Part shown: positions 35,241-44,405 of the stretch, piece after piece
Numbering within the stretch: the first letter of the stretch is position 1
How the letters are laid out: every line of letters begins with the position of its first letter
Assembly (NCBI GenBank): GCA_030765455.1
Contig: JAVCCM010000003.1
Coordinates: 1-64,000, forward strand
Length of the DNA stretch: 64,000 nucleotides
Reading direction: 5' to 3'
From: Candidatus Electryonea clarkiae
GTDB taxonomy: Bacteria > Electryoneota > Electryoneia > Electryoneales > Electryoneaceae
Program-made: the position numbers and the translations under genes
Notes under the pieces: model-generated
What the model was told of the DNA's origin: nothing
What the model saw: the letters and a program-made list of their open reading frames with translations, nothing else
The model's database searches: none

Positions 35241-37310
35241 ATGTTCCGTAGGACAATGGTTATGTGCTTAGCATTATTGCTTGCAGGTGCAGTATTTGCA
35301 GGTGAATTGGTCGAGCTTAAACCAGTTGAATTTCACAAATCGCGTGGACCTGTAGTTGATGAACTCGACTGGGGAGATGAAGACTTCCGGGGAGAGATTT
35401 TTCGCTATGGTAACGATGTATCTGAGTACTATTTGAGTTCAGGTTCCCAGGGTGACACAATGTGTGTCGTTTTTCAACCACTGGCGCCCTGCTCAATATA
35501 TGTAGCGCAGGTGCAATGGAACAGCGAAGGTAGTTTCCAGACATTTCTCTGGGATTATAACGATGAAGCAGGTGAGTCAGGACGCTCGGTAGATCGAGGT
35601 ACTTCTCCGGTAAGTCCGCTTGGAGATCTTGTCTTCGGGCCGTTTGTCAACTCTTGTACTGGCTCAAACGAATGGGAATACCTGTTTAACCCGGATGATC
35701 TTGAACCTGTTGGTGGAGGTATTGAGTGGGATATGTCCAAGTTCGTGGTTGGATTTGTAAAAACCCAGGATGATGGACATCCCCAGCCATTAGCTGATGA
35801 TGTAACCGGTCGCCGCTTCACATACACCTGGATGGGTGGGCCCTGGACGGATAACGAAGACTACGAAGAAGTGTGGGGTTCTTATTCCAGCAATATCGCA
35901 GGTGCAACAGTTGTTGATTTAATGATAAGAGTGCTGGTTACTTACACCGAAAATGCACCTCCATTTATTTCTTCAATGAGCCAGCTTCCCAACACGATAA
36001 ATGGAAGCAAAGATTGTAAAGTCACCGCCAAGATAATTGATGGAGAAGATAACGATTTTACAGCGAGTTTATTGGTATCCATGAACGGTGGCGATGCTAC
36101 ATCTTATGATATGACTGATGCCGATGGTGATGATATTTTTGAAGCTGAATTCGCTCTTGCGGCTGCTGATTCAGGATCGCAATTCAACTACTGGATTGAA
36201 GCTACTGATTCAGAAGACGCCTCCAATACTAACGAGGATGGTCAGCTTTTCTTCACAGTCATAGAACTCATGAACCCGGATGCTCATATGCTCGTAGTAG
36301 CTGACAATATGGGTGAACGCATTGACGTACTTACCTCTTACCTCGACTCGCTTGGTAGCGTGGATGTTTCCTATGAACTCTGGGATGTTGAAAACAATAA
36401 AGGTCTTGATGAGTTCACAGTTAACGGTGGTATGTGGAATACTATTTTTGTCTGTGGATGGGGTGTAACCGATATGCCGGCGCGTGAATGGGATGATTCT
36501 CCATTTGCCCATCGCTTCATGACCGGTTGCAACATCATTTTCTCAGACATGGATTATTTCTTTGCCCAGGTTCCTGATGAAGAAGAACCGACCTTCTCAG
36601 AAGGTGACTTCGCTTTTGACTGCTTCGGAATTGCAAGTGGCAGCAATGACGTACAACCGACTGATACGGCATTCTTTGGTGTTTCAGGTGATCCCGTCAG
36701 TGGTGCCTTCGCTGATGAAGCATACGTCATCGATCCTGCATACAGTGGCAACTGGGCTGACTTTGTAGTTGCCAATGCTGAAGCCGAAGTTATTTTTGAA
36801 GGTGCTGAAATTGGCAGAGGAATGGCGCTCAAAAAAGAAGACGGTGACCAGAAGACTGCTTACTTTGCTTTCGATATGTTCAGCACCCTGGTGGTTGATT
36901 CTTTCCTGCCTTATCCTGATGACTATCCGGATTACTGGATTGTTTATTACTATGCAAGTGAAGATTTCGTCACATTGATGGATGACCTGCTTGAATGGGT
37001 TGGCCCCGGTGTTTATGACGTGGAAGAAACGCCTGTGAATGCTCCAGCAGCTTACACATTAAGCCAGAATTATCCGAACCCCTTCAACCCCACAACGTCT
37101 ATTGCCTTCAGTATTCCAGTTGCAGAGAATGTAACTTTGAAGGTCTTTAACATTACTGGACAAGAAGTGGCTACGCTTTATAATGGCTTCACCCAGCCAG
37201 GGTCAAAGAGCATCACTTTTGATGCATCCGACTTCGCAAGTGGTATTTATCTCTACAAACTCGAAACCGGTTCTGTCACAATGACTCGTAAAATGGTGCT
37301 GATGAAGTAA
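35241..37310 (+). CDS. Secreted T9SS cargo protein of unknown function
   Basis: A 689-residue protein with signal peptide (MVMCLALLLAGAVFAGE). Residues ~20-230 are a beta-rich domain of unknown family (YYLSSGSQGDTMCVVFQP, FQTFLWDYNDEAGESG). Residues ~235-335 form an Ig-like domain (PPFISSMSQLPNTINGS, then FNYWIEATDSEDAS). The middle (~345-590) resembles the alpha/beta glutamine-amidotransferase-like modules of surface proteins (HMLVVADNMGERIDVLTSYL ... WNTIFVCGWG), without a clear catalytic set. The sorting domain is typical (YPNPFNPTTSIAF ... ASGIYLYKLE ... RKMVLMK). AAGGAGGA precedes the ATG. It ends the surface cluster and a terminator follows. Confidence 0.8.
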   Translation: MFRRTMVMCLALLLAGAVFAGELVELKPVEFHKSRGPVVDELDWGDEDFRGEIFRYGNDVSEYYLSSGSQGDTMCVVFQPLAPCSIYVAQVQWNSEGSFQTFLWDYNDEAGESGRSVDRGTSPVSPLGDLVFGPFVNSCTGSNEWEYLFNPDDLEPVGGGIEWDMSKFVVGFVKTQDDGHPQPLADDVTGRRFTYTWMGGPWTDNEDYEEVWGSYSSNIAGATVVDLMIRVLVTYTENAPPFISSMSQLPNTINGSKDCKVTAKIIDGEDNDFTASLLVSMNGGDATSYDMTDADGDDIFEAEFALAAADSGSQFNYWIEATDSEDASNTNEDGQLFFTVIELMNPDAHMLVVADNMGERIDVLTSYLDSLGSVDVSYELWDVENNKGLDEFTVNGGMWNTIFVCGWGVTDMPAREWDDSPFAHRFMTGCNIIFSDMDYFFAQVPDEEEPTFSEGDFAFDCFGIASGSNDVQPTDTAFFGVSGDPVSGAFADEAYVIDPAYSGNWADFVVANAEAEVIFEGAEIGRGMALKKEDGDQKTAYFAFDMFSTLVVDSFLPYPDDYPDYWIVYYYASEDFVTLMDDLLEWVGPGVYDVEETPVNAPAAYTLSQNYPNPFNPTTSIAFSIPVAENVTLKVFNITGQEVATLYNGFTQPGSKSITFDASDFASGIYLYKLETGSVTMTRKMVLMK

Positions 37311-37352
37311 AAAAAGTAAATCCCTCTTGATAAGGGATTACAGCATTATGAT

Positions 37353-37389
37353 AATAGCCCGTTCCAATTCCTGGGACGGGCTATTAGTT
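37353..37389 (+). terminator. Probable terminator ending the surface cluster
   Basis: A 13-bp stem with one G-T pair (37353-37365 with 37373-37385) has a 7-base loop and is followed by AGTTT. The weak T run lowers confidence. Confidence 0.65.
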
Positions 37390-37456
37390 TGAATGGGTTA
37401 CTCTCGATAAAAGAGTAAATACTATATAGTTGATAAAAAAATGAGTCAAATATCTC

Positions 37457-37939
37457 CTATTTTGCCGGCATTGTCATTGCCCAGGGCAAAGGCATAACTT
37501 CGATTTCTTCTTCCGGATCAAGATCAGGTGAAGGCTCTTCCGCCCACACAAGCGCTCGTGTCGGGCAGTATTTTGCACATGCTGGATCGCCGCCGCAAAC
37601 ATCACATTTGACAATTTCCTCATAAGCCGGATCGAAGTGAATATTCCCGAAAGGACAAGCCATCGTACAGGCTTTGCACAGGATACATGCATCAGTGCGG
37701 TCAATAGCGCCTGTATCAGGATTACGTGTCAGGGCTCCGGTAGGGCATACGGTCTGGCAGGCAGCATCCTCACATTGCAGACAGAGGACTACCGATTTAA
37801 TTTCACCCATTAGTGTGTAAGCGCGTACTCTGGTCAATGCCGGTTTCATCGGGTTGCGTGTATGTACAAAACTGCATGCCACTTCACAGTTTTTGCAATC
37901 AGTACAACGATACGGAGTAACAAATAATCTTTTTGACAT
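37457..37939 (-). CDS. HycB/CooF-like polyferredoxin
   Basis: A 160-residue electron-transfer protein with four [4Fe-4S] cysteine groups: CTDCKNCEVAC near the start, CLQCEDAACQTVCP, CILCKACTMACP and CDVCGGDPACAKYCP. This is the 16-cysteine pattern of the HycB/CooF/DmsB family, which passes electrons between redox enzymes. It is the last gene of the vor-nuo operon, 15 bases after the NuoG-like gene, so it probably serves that NADH module or links it to another partner. Confidence 0.87.
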   Translation of the reverse strand: MSKRLFVTPYRCTDCKNCEVACSFVHTRNPMKPALTRVRAYTLMGEIKSVVLCLQCEDAACQTVCPTGALTRNPDTGAIDRTDACILCKACTMACPFGNIHFDPAYEEIVKCDVCGGDPACAKYCPTRALVWAEEPSPDLDPEEEIEVMPLPWAMTMPAK

Positions 37940-37954
37940 TTTGATCCAACCTAT

Positions 37955-38725
37955 TTAAAACTGAACTCTGGCAAATGTTACTGCTGTTTCTTTTTTGCGG
38001 ACTTTGTCACTTTTCAGGAAATATTCTTTTGGCAGTCCGGATTTTTCCGCGAAATGATCGATCTGTTCCGGAGTACCAATGGGTTCATGGGAAATTTCAT
38101 CATAAACGAGGTCAAATTCCCTGCCCCATATTTTTCGCTTACCATTTACGAATTCTTCAAATGGAATTGCATTGGTCGGACAGCTCAGGGCGCATGCAAG
38201 GCAGCCAATGCATGCATCTTTATCTGGAACATCTACATATTTATCAGGACCGCGAGATAGTGTTGCAATAGCGTTTGCTCCGATTGCATCACAGACACGG
38301 ACACAAATAGTACACATGATACAGGTATCGGCGTCTTCACGTTTGGTATAACTTGTATCATGTATGCCATATTCGGCTGCAAGCTGACGAATTACATCTG
38401 ATTCCGGAACACGGGCTAAGAGTAGGTCAAGAACTACACTCCTGTTTTCACGAACTTCCTCGCTACGTGTATCGATGATTAATTCCTCTTCCACGGGATA
38501 GAGACAACTTGTAACAAGTTTTTTCCAACCTTCCCATCCCGGCTTTGTAATCTCTACAACGCACAACCGGCATGCGCCGAAAGATTCCAGTCCCGGATGA
38601 TAACACAGACTCGGTATTTCAATCCCACATTCACGAGCGACTTCGAGAATAGATTTCCCTTTCTCAGCATCTATTGATCGACCATCTATTGTCACTCTTA
38701 CTTTTTCAGATCTGTCTTTGGGCAT
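37955..38725 (-). CDS. NuoG/HoxU-like iron-sulfur subunit without catalytic domain
   Basis: A 256-residue protein from an ATG at 38725 (GGAG upstream; frames from 38761 start with TTG and no such site). It has an N-terminal plant-type [2Fe-2S] domain (SLCYHPGLESFGACRLCVVE with CxxC partners and a later VTSCLYP). Two [4Fe-4S] groups follow (CIMCTICVRVC, CIGCLACALSCP). The C-terminal ~55 residues have no known domain. In HydA and NuoG this unit leads into an H-cluster or molybdopterin-like domain; here it stops, as in HoxU. It may couple the NuoEF-like pair to the Vor complex or the polyferredoxin. Gap to the NuoF-like gene: 128 bases. Confidence 0.85.
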   Translation of the reverse strand: MPKDRSEKVRVTIDGRSIDAEKGKSILEVARECGIEIPSLCYHPGLESFGACRLCVVEITKPGWEGWKKLVTSCLYPVEEELIIDTRSEEVRENRSVVLDLLLARVPESDVIRQLAAEYGIHDTSYTKREDADTCIMCTICVRVCDAIGANAIATLSRGPDKYVDVPDKDACIGCLACALSCPTNAIPFEEFVNGKRKIWGREFDLVYDEISHEPIGTPEQIDHFAEKSGLPKEYFLKSDKVRKKETAVTFARVQF

Positions 38726-38853
38726 TTTACTTAACTCCACGCGCATCGGCGAGTTATTCAATCAACTGAAAAATGTTCTCTTGATATAATAGAGAAACAT
38801 AATATCTAAACTGTTCTAACTATTTACGCACATTAGTTGAAAAACGTATAATT

Positions 38854-40794
38854 CTATGGGTTGACAACTTCGAGTTCTCGTCTATTTACAATTTCTCCGC
38901 CGGAAATAATATCTACAGTATCCACCGGACAGACTTCATAACAGATACCACATACTATACACTTATCCTGATCAATAACGTGTAATTTCTTGTTTTCACC
39001 ACTGATAGCATCAACCGGACACTGTTTCTTGCATATCAGGCATCCGATGCAGTCCTTATTAATGTCATATTTAACCAGTGATTTACAAACTCCCGCCGGG
39101 CACTTCTTCTCTTCAATATGTGCCATGTATTCATCCCGGAAGTATTTTATCGTAGATGTAACAGGATAAGGAGCGCTTTTTCCAAGTGCGCATAGGCTTG
39201 CAACTTCCATCGTATGGCACAGGCGGTCAATTTTTTTCAAGTCGTCTAATTCACCATCGCCCCGGATAATCCTGTCAAGCAATTCATGCACTTGTCTTAA
39301 TCCTTCTCTACAGGGCACACATTTTCCACAACTTTCACCGATAAGAAAACGGATGAAATAATCAGCAATGTCCACCATGCAGGTACGATCATCCATCACG
39401 ATCATGCCTCCGGATCCCATCATTGCTCCGGCTCGGCTTAAGGTGTCAAAATCCACCGGCAGGTCAAGTTTATCTACTGGGAGACAACCACCGGAGGGAC
39501 CGCCTGTCTGAACGGCTTTAAACGGTCTGTCATCAATTATCCCACCACCGATGTCAAAGATGATTTCTCGTAATGTCCGTCCCATTGGAACTTCAACTAA
39601 TCCCGTGTTTTTAACTTTACCAACGAGACTGAAAGCCTTTGTACCTGTACTGCTTTTCGGACCTATAGATGCAAACCAGGAGCTGCCCTTATCAATAATT
39701 GCAGGCACACAAGTGAAAGTTTCTACGTTATTAAGCACAGTCGGTTGATCAAGGAGTCCCTTTTCAACACTACGAATATATTTAGCGCGGGGTTCACCTA
39801 CCTTACCCTCGAGGGATCGCATCAGCGCAGACGATTCACCACAGACGAATGCTCCTCCACCCCGCGAAATCTTGAGGTTGAAGGTCATGCCTGTTCCGAG
39901 AATATTCTTCCCCAATAACCCGGCTTTTTCAAGAGTATTTATTGCCATTTGAAGATGTTTTACAGCTAATGGATATTCATGACGCACATAGATGAAACCA
40001 TCTGTAGCGCCAAGGGCATATGCTCCAATCAGTAAACCTTCGATTACAGAATAAGGATCACCCTCCATGATTGCCCTGTCCATAAAAGCGCCCGGATCAC
40101 CTTCGTCGCCATTGCAAATAATCCAGACTCGATCCTGCTTTACACGTTTAGCGCTTCTCCATTTTTTGCCGGTAGAGAATCCTGCTCCTCCACGACCACG
40201 AAGACCTGATTTTTCAATCTCTTCAATGACATCATCGGGAGACATCTCGGTTAATGCTTTAACAAATGCTTTGAAACCATCTTCAGCAATAAAATCGTCC
40301 AGGTTTGAAGGATCAACAACACCGACATTCCTTAAGGCAACCTTGGTTTGAAGAGCGTAGAAACGAATATCGGTATATTTTTTTATAAGATCACCGCCGC
40401 GTGAATCGCAGGATTTGAAAAGAAGCCGTTTAATGATTTCATCATTAAGTACTGTTTTTTCGACAATCTCCTCGGCATCCTTGATCTTTACTTTGCTGTA
40501 GAAAAGTTTAGAAGGTTCGAAAGTGACAACCGGACCAGCTTCACACAATCCATGACAACCGGTACATTTTGCCTCAAATTTTACCCCTACTTCGAGATTC
40601 TTCTTTTTTAACTCTTTTTTATTCTTTTCAATAGTTGCCTTGATTGCACTGAAAATCTCTCGTCCTCCACGAGCGATACATCCGGGACCGGCACAAACAC
40701 GAATTTCCATTGTGCGCTGCTGACGGTATTTTTTTACCTTTTCCGCATATGCAAGGAGAGCTTCAGGATTTTTAAAACTTAAAGCAGCGCTCAT
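38854..40794 (-). CDS. NuoF/HydB-like NADH-binding flavoprotein
   Basis: A 646-residue subunit with the full HydB/HndC domain order. Residues ~30-130 are a thioredoxin-like [2Fe-2S] domain (VCAGPGCIARGG, AKCTGCHGLCEAGP). An FMN/NADH-binding Rossmann-type core follows (SGLRGRGGAGFSTGKKW, NGDEGDPGAFMDRAIMEGDP, GGGAFVCGESSALMRSLEG). Next is the N3-type [4Fe-4S] site (GESCGKCVPCREG), then a C-terminal two-cluster ferredoxin (CIGCLICKKQCP, CIVCGICYEVCP). Length matches bifurcating-hydrogenase HydB. The start overlaps the NuoE-like stop by four bases. It would oxidise or reduce NAD(H) and is a candidate flavin for electron bifurcation or confurcation with ferredoxin. Confidence 0.9.
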   Translation of the reverse strand: MSAALSFKNPEALLAYAEKVKKYRQQRTMEIRVCAGPGCIARGGREIFSAIKATIEKNKKELKKKNLEVGVKFEAKCTGCHGLCEAGPVVTFEPSKLFYSKVKIKDAEEIVEKTVLNDEIIKRLLFKSCDSRGGDLIKKYTDIRFYALQTKVALRNVGVVDPSNLDDFIAEDGFKAFVKALTEMSPDDVIEEIEKSGLRGRGGAGFSTGKKWRSAKRVKQDRVWIICNGDEGDPGAFMDRAIMEGDPYSVIEGLLIGAYALGATDGFIYVRHEYPLAVKHLQMAINTLEKAGLLGKNILGTGMTFNLKISRGGGAFVCGESSALMRSLEGKVGEPRAKYIRSVEKGLLDQPTVLNNVETFTCVPAIIDKGSSWFASIGPKSSTGTKAFSLVGKVKNTGLVEVPMGRTLREIIFDIGGGIIDDRPFKAVQTGGPSGGCLPVDKLDLPVDFDTLSRAGAMMGSGGMIVMDDRTCMVDIADYFIRFLIGESCGKCVPCREGLRQVHELLDRIIRGDGELDDLKKIDRLCHTMEVASLCALGKSAPYPVTSTIKYFRDEYMAHIEEKKCPAGVCKSLVKYDINKDCIGCLICKKQCPVDAISGENKKLHVIDQDKCIVCGICYEVCPVDTVDIISGGEIVNRRELEVVNP

Positions 40795-41309
40795 GATTGT
40801 TGTTCCTTCTTCAGCATTTTGTCAAGTTTATCCGGTTTGACGTTTGCGTAATAATTCTCATTTACGACAATAGCCGGCGCCATAGCGCAAGCTCCAACAC
40901 AATTTACAGTTTCAAGGCTGAATCTACCGTCTTTAGTACATCCATGAGAAACTTTCAAATCAAGTCGGCGCTCCAGTTCATCCACCAGGATTTGAGCGCC
41001 ACGAACATGACATGCAGTTCCCAGGCAAACCTTAATTACTTTTTCGCCACGAGGTTCGAGGCTGAATGCCCTGTAAAAAGTCGCTACTCCCTGAACTCGG
41101 GCGCGTGGGACGTTTAACTCATCCGCAACCCTGTCAAGCGCTTCAGGTGGCAGCCAGTTCAACCGGTCCTGTACCTCTTGAAGAATCATTATCAGACTGT
41201 CTTCTTCACGCGGGTACAAATCGAATATTTGATCCAGTTTGCCGTTCGTGTCGCTTTTCAGGACAGCCGCTTTCTTCTTGGAGGCTTTTGTTTTCGTTTC
41301 AGAATTCAT
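40791..41309 (-). CDS. NuoE/HydC-like [2Fe-2S] subunit
   Basis: A 172-residue thioredoxin-like [2Fe-2S] protein. After a lysine-rich N-terminus comes the NuoE helical part (LIMILQEVQDRLNWLPPEAL, VPRARVQGVATFYRAFSLEP), then the four cluster cysteines in VCLGTACHVRGA and NCVGACAMAP. Length is normal for NuoE/HydC. It overlaps the NuoF-like gene by ATGA, as expected for partners made in equal amounts, and follows vorC by 89 bases. Confidence 0.9.
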   Translation of the reverse strand: MNSETKTKASKKKAAVLKSDTNGKLDQIFDLYPREEDSLIMILQEVQDRLNWLPPEALDRVADELNVPRARVQGVATFYRAFSLEPRGEKVIKVCLGTACHVRGAQILVDELERRLDLKVSHGCTKDGRFSLETVNCVGACAMAPAIVVNENYYANVKPDKLDKMLKKEQQS

Positions 41310-41398
41310 TGTGTCTTCTTCTAAACTTTTCTTGTTTTTCTTCTAAAGCAAATGTGAAAAGGCGTAAAAATATTGCACTACTATATTATATAAATTTC

Positions 41399-41953
41399 CT
41401 AATTCTTGTTTTCCATCTCTCTTTTCGCGATTTCCGCCCCTCTCATTATGCAGGCAATATTTGAATCTATGAACTGAGGTTTACGCTGGAATTCAGTTTT
41501 GACAATATCAATAATCGACTCGAGCTTTAACATTCCGCTGCATTGAGCATAGGCGCCCAGAATAATCATGTTTGCTGCTTTGTTGTTGCCAAGTTTCATT
41601 GCTTCTTCATTGCAGGGTACTAATATTTCAATGACGTCTTTTCGCTTCACCCTGTCCGGAATCAGGCTGCTGTTAATCAGTATAAATCCACCGGCACGAA
41701 TTGTCGGTTCGAATTTTTCCAGGCTTGGACGGTTCATGGCAACGAGGTCCTGGGGATTGTTGACGATAGGGCTGCCAATGGGATGATCGGCGATTACAAC
41801 TGTACAATATGCCGTGCCACCCCTCATTTCAGGACCGTACGATGGCACCCAGGCGACTTCTTTACCTTCCTCCATCCCGGCTTCGCCATAAAATTTCCCG
41901 GCAGACAATATCCCCTGCCCGCCAAATCCAGCAAATTTTACTTCACGTTGCAT
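41399..41953 (-). CDS. vorC: 2-oxoacid:ferredoxin oxidoreductase gamma subunit
   Basis: A 184-residue gamma subunit. The N-terminal motif EVKFAGFGGQGILSAGKF is the family glycine motif, followed by SYGPEMRGGTAYCTVVIAD and the strand GGFILINSSLIP. With the alpha, beta and delta subunits it forms the enzyme that oxidises a 2-oxoacid plus CoA to acyl-CoA, CO2 and reduced ferredoxin. The ATG at 41953 has GGAG upstream, directly joined to a heptamer array. Substrate class is assigned from the alpha and beta subunits; a 2-oxoglutarate enzyme (korC) is the alternative. Confidence 0.85.
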   Translation of the reverse strand: MQREVKFAGFGGQGILSAGKFYGEAGMEEGKEVAWVPSYGPEMRGGTAYCTVVIADHPIGSPIVNNPQDLVAMNRPSLEKFEPTIRAGGFILINSSLIPDRVKRKDVIEILVPCNEEAMKLGNNKAANMIILGAYAQCSGMLKLESIIDIVKTEFQRKPQFIDSNIACIMRGAEIAKREMENKN

Positions 41954-41963
41954 CTTGAACTCC

Positions 41964-42250
41964 AATTAAGAATTAAGAATTAAGAATTAAAAACCTTCAA
42001 TGCTTTTATCCAAATTCTTAATCAATAAATATCTATGGTATTCTCAACATCCCCAAATCATAAAATTGAACCTGTTACTAAATGTCGCTTCTTTCAAATG
42101 AAGTCACGACCAAGTACATTCTTCATAGCTAAAAAACATCTTTTCCCATTTAGGCATTGATTTCCACAAGTCTTTCCCCAAAATTTTCCTAATTCCTAAT
42201 TCCTAATTCCTAATTCCTAATTCCTAATTCCTAATTCCTAATTCCTAATT
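41964..42250. repeat. Heptamer-bounded element filling the vorA-vorC gap
   Basis: A 287-base element. The left edge is three AATTAAG units (41964-41984); the right edge is nine CCTAATT units (42188-42250). Read on the minus strand, the right array supplies the vorA stop codon (TAG) and the left array runs straight into the vorC GGAG. Inner words TCAATGC (from 41997) and GCATTGA (42154-42160) are inverted. It is homologous at both ends to the element at 43040-43210. Confidence 0.8.
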
Positions 42251-43030
42251 ATCTTTCCCAATCATAGTCTGAGTTGGTACATCAACTTCTTCCGGAGTTT
42301 TCAGTTCTCCAAGAGGGAAATATGGAATCATATTGTCTGCGATCCATTCAGTTGATTCATTCGGTGTCATTCCCCAGTTAGTCGGGCAATTCGATAAGAC
42401 CTCCACTAATGAAAAACACCGATTTTCTTCCTGATATTTGAACGCTTTACGGATATATTTTTTTGTACGGATGATCCATTGCGGTGAATGTGCTGAGCCA
42501 CGCGCGATGTACGCTGGAGTACGTAAACTGGATAGTAATTCACGTATGCGAATGGGCCAACCGGCAGTCTCTGTATCACGTCCGAAAGGACATGTCGTTG
42601 TTACCTGATTCGGTAGAGTAGTAGGAGCCATTTGTCCGCCAGTCATACCATAAATTGCGTTGTTGACAAATATTACAGTGATTTTTTCGCCACGATTAGC
42701 AGCGTGCAGAATTTCATTTGTACCAATAGAGGCAAGATCGCCATCACCCTGGTATGAAAAAACAATCATTTCCGGGCTGATCCGTTTCAACCCGGTTGCA
42801 AAAGCTGAAGCCCTTCCATGCGCAGCCTCGAGAAAATCACAATTCATATAGTTATACATCAATACGCTACAGCCTACCGGTGCTACTCCACAGGTTTTTT
42901 CGCGCAATCCCTCTTCATCAAGCACTTCAGCTACCAGTCGGTGGATCACGCCGTGAGTACAGCCGGGACAATAATGCGTAATGTTCTCCCGCATTGCTAC
43001 CGGGCGTTCGAATATTTTATTAACAGCCAT
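42245..43030 (-). CDS. vorA: 2-oxoacid:ferredoxin oxidoreductase beta subunit (TPP-binding)
   Basis: A 261-residue beta subunit carrying thiamine diphosphate. Seen are the HYCPGCTHGVIHRL cluster-proximal motif, the TPP motif YQGDGDLASIGTNEILHAAN (G-D-G with N-x-A/G-I-Y in FVNNAIYGMTGGQMAP), and SLVEVLSNCPTNWGMTP near the C-terminus. These fit the Vor/Kor beta family, closest by eye to 3-methyl-2-oxobutanoate (valine-type) enzymes. GGAG lies before the ATG at 43030. The stop codon is formed by the first unit of a heptamer array. Confidence 0.87.
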   Translation of the reverse strand: MAVNKIFERPVAMRENITHYCPGCTHGVIHRLVAEVLDEEGLREKTCGVAPVGCSVLMYNYMNCDFLEAAHGRASAFATGLKRISPEMIVFSYQGDGDLASIGTNEILHAANRGEKITVIFVNNAIYGMTGGQMAPTTLPNQVTTTCPFGRDTETAGWPIRIRELLSSLRTPAYIARGSAHSPQWIIRTKKYIRKAFKYQEENRCFSLVEVLSNCPTNWGMTPNESTEWIADNMIPYFPLGELKTPEEVDVPTQTMIGKDN

Positions 43031-43039
43031 ACATACTCC

Positions 43040-43210
43040 AATTAGGAATTAGGAATTAGGAATTAGGAATTGAAAACAATCAATGCTTTATCTTAATTCT
43101 TAATCGATATTATTTCCTTATATCTTTGTTTTTTTCTATTGAAACATTGCTTTTCACAAGACTTCCTCAAAAGTTTTTCTAATTTCTAATTTCTAATTTC
43201 TAATTTCTAA
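43040..43210. repeat. Heptamer-bounded element filling the vorB-vorA gap
   Basis: A 171-base element. The left edge is four AATTAGG units (43040-43067) and the right edge is four CTAATTT units (43179-43206). On the minus strand the right array gives the vorB stop (TAG at 43200-43202) and the left array abuts the vorA GGAG. The core shares TCAATGCTTT..C..AATTCTTAATC with 41996-42030 and a CACAAG..CTTCC word with the other end. Confidence 0.8.
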
Positions 43211-44261
43211 TGATCTTTCTGATTTCAGCAATAACCTCTTCCGGGCTTGGCACAATCCCTCCCTGTCTTCCAAAAAAGTGAATCGGCTTGATACTTTTTG
43301 TGAAGAGTCTGATATCTTCTATCATCTGTCCACTGTTCATTTCGATTGTCAGGATTTGCTTTACATGTTTTTTATTTGCGAGTTCTGAGATTGTTACATC
43401 ATCAAATGGATACAGTGTTATCGGGCGGAACAATGCTATGTCAATACCTTCCTCATTCAGTTGATCTATTGCTGTTTTGCATACGCGAGCAGAAGTACCG
43501 AAGGCGGCGAGTATCAGCTCAGGTTTGCCCAGTCCTCCATAAATTTCACTCTTCTTCTCTATATCCATCTTTTTATATTTATTAGCGAGGTGAATGTTAT
43601 GTTTTTCATTCTCTTCAGCTTGTAGATATAGAGTTTTGATAATATGCGGTTCACGTCCTTTAGCTCCGGTTGCCGCCCAACTGCTGTGATCAGCCGGTTT
43701 ACCTTTTTTAATTGTACTGAAATCAACAGGCTCCATCATCTGTCCGATTAATCCATCCGCGAAAATCATAACAGGATTGCGATACTTGTCAGCGAGATCA
43801 AAAGCCTGCATGATATGCTCAACCGCTTCCTGAACAGTTGATGGCGCAAGCACCAGCAGACGATAATCGCCATGCCCACCACCTTTTGTCGCCTGGAAGT
43901 AATCGCCTTGACTGGGCAAGATACCCCCAAGGCCGGGACCTGCTCTGCAAACGTTTACAAGGACGCATGGAAGTTCAGCGCAGGTGATATAACTTATCGC
44001 TTCACTCATCAAACTGATACCGGGACTGGAACTGGTAGTGAAAGCACGTTTACCGCTTGCGGCAGCCCCGAAAAGCATGTTACTCGCGCCTAATTCGCTC
44101 TCAGCTTGCAGGAATACTCCCCCGACTTCAGGCATTCGCCTTGCCAGATATTCAGCTACTTCGGTTTGAGGAGTTATAGGATACGCGAAATAATGCATCG
44201 CCCCGGCTTGAATAGCTGCCTCGCCTATTGCCTCGTTGCCCTTCATCAATTTTTTTGCCAT
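43200..44261 (-). CDS. vorB: 2-oxoacid:ferredoxin oxidoreductase alpha subunit
   Basis: A 353-residue alpha subunit. The N-terminus KKLMKGNEAIGEAAIQAG with FAYPITPQTEVAEYLARR is the pyrimidine-binding domain, followed by FLQAESELGASNMLFGAAAS and FTTSSSPGISLMSEAISY. Then come PGLGGILPSQGDYFQATKGG and the long shared segment ending NPVMIFADGLIGQMMEPVDF. Length (~350) and these phrases match VorB-type (3-methyl-2-oxobutanoate) enzymes better than the ~375-residue KorA. The last codons and stop lie in a heptamer array. A 144-base gap separates it from the ferredoxin subunit. Confidence 0.87.
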   Translation of the reverse strand: MAKKLMKGNEAIGEAAIQAGAMHYFAYPITPQTEVAEYLARRMPEVGGVFLQAESELGASNMLFGAAASGKRAFTTSSSPGISLMSEAISYITCAELPCVLVNVCRAGPGLGGILPSQGDYFQATKGGGHGDYRLLVLAPSTVQEAVEHIMQAFDLADKYRNPVMIFADGLIGQMMEPVDFSTIKKGKPADHSSWAATGAKGREPHIIKTLYLQAEENEKHNIHLANKYKKMDIEKKSEIYGGLGKPELILAAFGTSARVCKTAIDQLNEEGIDIALFRPITLYPFDDVTISELANKKHVKQILTIEMNSGQMIEDIRLFTKSIKPIHFFGRQGGIVPSPEEVIAEIRKIIRN

Positions 44262-44405
44262 AATCGCTTGTTCCTACAAAACAGGTAATTCAAATCCGAA
44301 TTTCTAAATCAAACGGTGTTGTAACACTTATGCCAACCTGATCATCAATCATTAATTCATAATCGATATAAATAATAAAGCTCACACACACATTTGTTCT
44401 AAATC

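Noticed and set aside
37955..40794. Electron-bifurcating [FeFe]-hydrogenase HydABC
   Set aside because: The A-like subunit ends after its [2Fe-2S] and two [4Fe-4S] sites; the H-cluster motifs are absent and no other hydrogenase gene is present.
41964..43210. CRISPR array as an explanation of the repeats
   Set aside because: The units are 7 bases in pure tandem with no spacers, and no cas genes are nearby.
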